Source of the DNA: Christensenella sp. UBA1431
Lineage (GTDB): Bacteria; Bacillota; Clostridia; Christensenellales; UBA1431
Length of the DNA: 24,828 nt
Assembly (NCBI GenBank): GCA_002329665.1
Contig: DCTV01000041.1
Coordinates: 1 to 24,828, forward strand
Direction: 5' to 3'
The stretch's first letter is position 1, and the number at the start of each line of letters is the position of its first letter. Below, in pieces: positions 22,233-24,828 of this stretch. The notes under the pieces are model-generated. The model did not search any database and was not told where the DNA came from. It worked only from the letters and a program-made list of their open reading frames with translations. The translations under genes and the position numbers were made by a program.

Positions 22233-23441
22233 ATGGAAGATTCTTCGGAGAAGCGTAAGGTAAAATCCATCACATCGTTGTGGAGCCGCATTGGGCATAA
22301 AGCATCCGTCAGACTTGGCAGCGGGTCGGTACCGGCACAATACCGGCGCATGTTCGGTCGGAAGAACAACAGCGTCAACGCTTCGAGGTGCGTGATCGTC
22401 GAAGTGCTTGCAATCGCCGTCGTGCTGGGACAGATCATAGGCGTCGTCGGCGGGCTGGTGGACGTCATTGAACACGTCAGGGGCACGGCGCTTGTCGCGT
22501 CCTACGTCTTCGTCACGACGCTTTGCGTCCTGCTGTTTTTATATTTCCTCGTCAAACGCCGGTTCATCCGGGGGAGCCGGTTCACGTTGGCGCTCAACCA
22601 CGTGAGCGTTGTCGTTTGCATGGCTTACGTCGTTTTCATGTCGATCCTGATCTATCCGATGACCGTCAGTGTTGTGGTCTATGTGCTCGGCCTTTTCTCG
22701 TTCGCGATGTTTTTTTACAGCCCGATAAGGGAATCCATCGTCGTGTTTGGCCTGTCCCAGGCGGTGTACGTCACGCTGCTGGCCGTTTACCGTTCCGGTC
22801 AATACGAAATATCCCAGGTCATCTTCGTGACGACGGCCTGCGCTGTCCTTGCGTGGATCGGTTCGCGGATCCTGTACAGGGTGCGTGCCGGCGCTTTCAT
22901 GAGCGAGGTTACGCAGGCGGAACTCCAGCATATGTCCCTGACCGACCCGCTGCTGGGCATCTCCAACCGCAGGAAATTCGACATCGCGATGCAGTTCAGC
23001 TGGAACTACTGCCGGCGTGAGCAAAAACCCATATCGCTGGTGATGATAGACATCGACCATTTCAAACACTTCAACGACCGATACGGCCACAGCGAAGGGG
23101 ACGAATGCCTTCGTATGGTGACCAAGGCCATCGGCGCCATGATCCACCGCGAGAGCGACGAACTCGCGCGCGTGGGCGGAGAGGAACTCGCGTTCATGCT
23201 TCCCCTCACCGCCCTGGAAGACGCCGTGGACATCATGGAAAGGGCGCGCACCGCCGTGCTCGAACTCGGCATCCCCAACCCAGATTCGCCTTTCAGTGTC
23301 ATTACGGTGAGCGCGGGCGTTGCCTGTACGATGCCGGGAATAGGAAAGCGCATCGAGTCGCCGCAGGAGTTGTATGAAGCCGCCGACAACGCTCTGTATC
23401 ACGCGAAAAAAACAGGCCGCAACCGTATCTGCATCGCATGA
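22233..23441 (+). CDS. Membrane-anchored diguanylate cyclase (GGDEF)
   Basis: Makes cyclic di-GMP from two GTP. The 402-residue protein has a basic N-terminal tail, about six hydrophobic helices (about 52-218), and a C-terminal GGDEF domain (about 232-402). That domain has LTDPLLGISNRRKFD, MIDIDHFKHFNDRYGHSEGDECL and VGGEELAFML. The signature is GGEEL (315-319): E for D is common, but L for F is unusual and activity needs testing. An RxxD inhibitory site (R306 to D309) sits exactly five residues before the motif, indicating product feedback. The C-terminal segment LYEAADNALYHAKKTGRNRI is typical. The ATG has AAGGG about 8 nt upstream. It is divergent from the HAD gene. Its product would be the substrate of the HD-GYP protein encoded at 9420-10931. 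Confidence 0.9.
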   Translation: MEDSSEKRKVKSITSLWSRIGHKASVRLGSGSVPAQYRRMFGRKNNSVNASRCVIVEVLAIAVVLGQIIGVVGGLVDVIEHVRGTALVASYVFVTTLCVLLFLYFLVKRRFIRGSRFTLALNHVSVVVCMAYVVFMSILIYPMTVSVVVYVLGLFSFAMFFYSPIRESIVVFGLSQAVYVTLLAVYRSGQYEISQVIFVTTACAVLAWIGSRILYRVRAGAFMSEVTQAELQHMSLTDPLLGISNRRKFDIAMQFSWNYCRREQKPISLVMIDIDHFKHFNDRYGHSEGDECLRMVTKAIGAMIHRESDELARVGGEELAFMLPLTALEDAVDIMERARTAVLELGIPNPDSPFSVITVSAGVACTMPGIGKRIESPQELYEAADNALYHAKKTGRNRICIA

Positions 23442-23574
23442 CCCCGATTTTGCATAAATACCGTCTTGGGTTTATGTCTTGACGCCCTGCGGTAGTAGAC
23501 CGGGAAGAACCGATAATAGAGTATCAAAGGCTGCCCCGGGCGGCCAAGAATAAAAAAGGAAGAAGGTATGTTGC

Positions 23575-24246
23575 ATGCAGTATACGATTGACGGCACGCC
23601 GCTGCCGGTCGTGATCTGCTCGCTCGACGCGGGTGAAACGATGATTACCGAGCGCGGTTCGATGAGCTGGATGTCGCCCAACATGAAGATGGAGACGAAA
23701 GCCGGTGGCCTGGGGAAAGCGCTGGGCCGCGCTTTCAGCGGAGAGTCCATGTTCCAAAACAGGTACACCGCGCAGGGCGGACCGGGGATGATCGCGTTCG
23801 CCTCGAGCTTCCCGGGGTCGATCATCCCGTTTAAGATCGCGCCGGGCAGGTCGATGATCGTGCAGAAGACCGGGTTTCTGGCCAGCGAAGCCGGCGTCAC
23901 GCTGAGCGTTTTCTTCCAGAAGAAGCTCGGCGCGGGTTTCTTCGGGGGCGAGGGCTTCATCATGCAGAGGCTGAGCGGCGAAGGAACGGCCTTCATCGAG
24001 GTCGACGGCCATTGCGTCGAATACGTGCTCGGTCCCGGCCAGGGCATGTTGATAGATACGGGGTATCTCGCCGCGATGGAAGAAACCGTGCAGTTGTCTG
24101 TCGAGACGGTCAAGGGATTGAAGAACGTGATGCTGGGCGGCGAAGGCCTGTTCAACACGCGCGTGACCGGGCCCGGCCGCATATGGCTGCAGACCATGCC
24201 GCTTTCCGGCTTCGTAAGCCTGCTCAGCCCCTTCATCACGAAGTAG
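23575..24246 (+). CDS. AIM24 / TIGR00266 family protein
   Basis: A 223-residue cytoplasmic protein of the AIM24 family, a beta-rich fold widespread in bacteria with no settled biochemical role; the yeast namesake is a mitochondrial protein. The N-terminal VVICSLDAGETMITERGSMSWMS, the glycine-rich middle (LGKALGRAFSGESMF, AQGGPGMIAFAS) and the C-terminal pattern GLFNTRVTGPGRIWLQTMPL are typical of TIGR00266 members. An AAGG site lies 8 nt before the ATG. It is followed on the same strand, after 113 nt, by the OsmC gene. Co-transcription is possible but there is no overlap. No signal peptide or membrane helix is present. Confidence 0.85.
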   Translation: MQYTIDGTPLPVVICSLDAGETMITERGSMSWMSPNMKMETKAGGLGKALGRAFSGESMFQNRYTAQGGPGMIAFASSFPGSIIPFKIAPGRSMIVQKTGFLASEAGVTLSVFFQKKLGAGFFGGEGFIMQRLSGEGTAFIEVDGHCVEYVLGPGQGMLIDTGYLAAMEETVQLSVETVKGLKNVMLGGEGLFNTRVTGPGRIWLQTMPLSGFVSLLSPFITK

Positions 24247-24359
24247 GACTGTATGCCGGGGAGTCCGCGGGGCTTTTCGCCTCTGATGATGCCGTAATAT
24301 TGCGGGAAAGCGATGGGAAGTATAAACAAAAATCCATTTAATGAAAGTGAGGGGCGGAT

Positions 24360-24794
24360 ATGGCGGATATGAAGTTCTCGGTCTCGGCCAAAAGGGAAGG
24401 CCCGGCACTTGTCCGCGTGCAGGCCCGTAATTTCTCGATGTATGTGGACGAACCCGCCAACCTCGGGGGCTCGGACAAGGGGGCGAATCCCGTGGAATAC
24501 CTGCTCGGCGCGCTGGCGGGCTGCCTCAACGTCGTCGCGAACCTCGTGGCAAACGAGATGAACATCGAGTTGCGGGGGATGACGATTGAAGCCGAGGGGG
24601 ACCTCAACCCGGGGCGTTTTTCCGGGAAGTCCATGGAGGAACGCGCGGGATTCAAGCAAATACGCGTCACGCTGAACCCGGATTTGCAGGCCGACGAAGC
24701 CACGAAGCGAAAATGGCTCGAAACGATCGAACAGCGGTGTCCATTAAGCGACAACCTGACCAATCCGACGCCGGTGAAGATCACGCTCGCGTAA
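24360..24794 (+). CDS. OsmC/Ohr family peroxidase-like protein
   Basis: A 144-residue thiol-dependent peroxidase-like protein of the OsmC superfamily, which reduces organic hydroperoxides. GGSDKGANPVEYLLGALAGC places the first active cysteine at C55, at the start of the long central helix. The second is C127 in EQRCPLSDNL. Both catalytic cysteines of the family are therefore present. It resembles the YhfA-like OsmC subgroup more than Ohr, judging from the GANPVEYLLGALAGCL stretch. A GAGGGGCGG site lies before the ATG. With the superoxide dismutase at 4232 it points to exposure to oxygen or host-derived oxidants. Confidence 0.88.
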   Translation: MADMKFSVSAKREGPALVRVQARNFSMYVDEPANLGGSDKGANPVEYLLGALAGCLNVVANLVANEMNIELRGMTIEAEGDLNPGRFSGKSMEERAGFKQIRVTLNPDLQADEATKRKWLETIEQRCPLSDNLTNPTPVKITLA

Positions 24795-24828
24795 TCGGCG
24801 CGCCGTCGCGGGCGCGCAGCGGAAAGGG

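Noticed and set aside
23472..24659. 395-codon open frame on - opposite the AIM24 and OsmC genes
   Set aside because: It is a shadow of two recognised genes and has no recognisable domain.
1..24828. tRNA, rRNA, CRISPR, insertion sequence or prophage
   Set aside because: No cloverleaf, spaced direct repeats, transposase or integrase motif, or terminal inverted repeats with target duplications were seen when reading both strands.

Overview
The window comes from a high-GC member of the Bacillota, most likely an anaerobic Clostridia-type bacterium. Several things point there: a T-box leader in front of leuA, purine-rich AGGAGG ribosome-binding sites, frequent TTG and GTG starts, a Firmicutes-type pyridoxamine kinase, a LysM-CAP secreted protein and a 7TM-type histidine kinase. 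No rRNA, tRNA, CRISPR array or insertion sequence was seen, and the species cannot be named from the sequence.

Left part (1-6330), mostly small independent units. First come two ABC-2 permease genes on +; the first is cut by the window edge and appears frameshifted. They are followed by an Imm5-like putative immunity protein and a MarR regulator, both +. A pyridoxamine kinase, a cytoplasmic Cu/Zn superoxide dismutase and a LysM-CAP protein lie on -. A small, very basic protein with a 15-residue repeat is on +. Strong hairpins separate several of these units.

Centre (6364-21253), one long run on the minus strand, and the notable part of the window. Read in transcription order it is: a promoter bracketed by a 10-bp inverted repeat, a leader of about 330 nt with hairpins and an 8-codon upstream ORF, an Sfp-type phosphopantetheinyl transferase, a 2463-residue NRPS (C-A-T-C-A-T-R), a 7TM-PAS histidine kinase and a REC-DUF3369-HD-GYP response regulator. 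Gaps between these genes are 6-35 nt. Directly behind lies a separate promoter, a leucine-type T-box and leuA-leuB. The NRPS ends in a reductase rather than a thioesterase and starts with a condensation domain. The expected product is therefore an N-acylated dipeptide aldehyde (or the alcohol or a pyrazinone derived from it), the product class known from aureusimine-type and gut Clostridia NRPS clusters. The transferase would activate both carrier domains. The kinase and HD-GYP protein look like a dedicated sensor with a c-di-GMP-degrading output encoded on the same transcript. The second adenylation domain is markedly AT-richer than its surroundings, which suggests a domain swap.

Right part (21273-24828): a HAD phosphatase (-) with a terminator-like hairpin in its leader, a divergent membrane diguanylate cyclase (+) that could supply the c-di-GMP the HD-GYP protein would remove, an AIM24/TIGR00266 protein (+) and an OsmC-family peroxidase (+).
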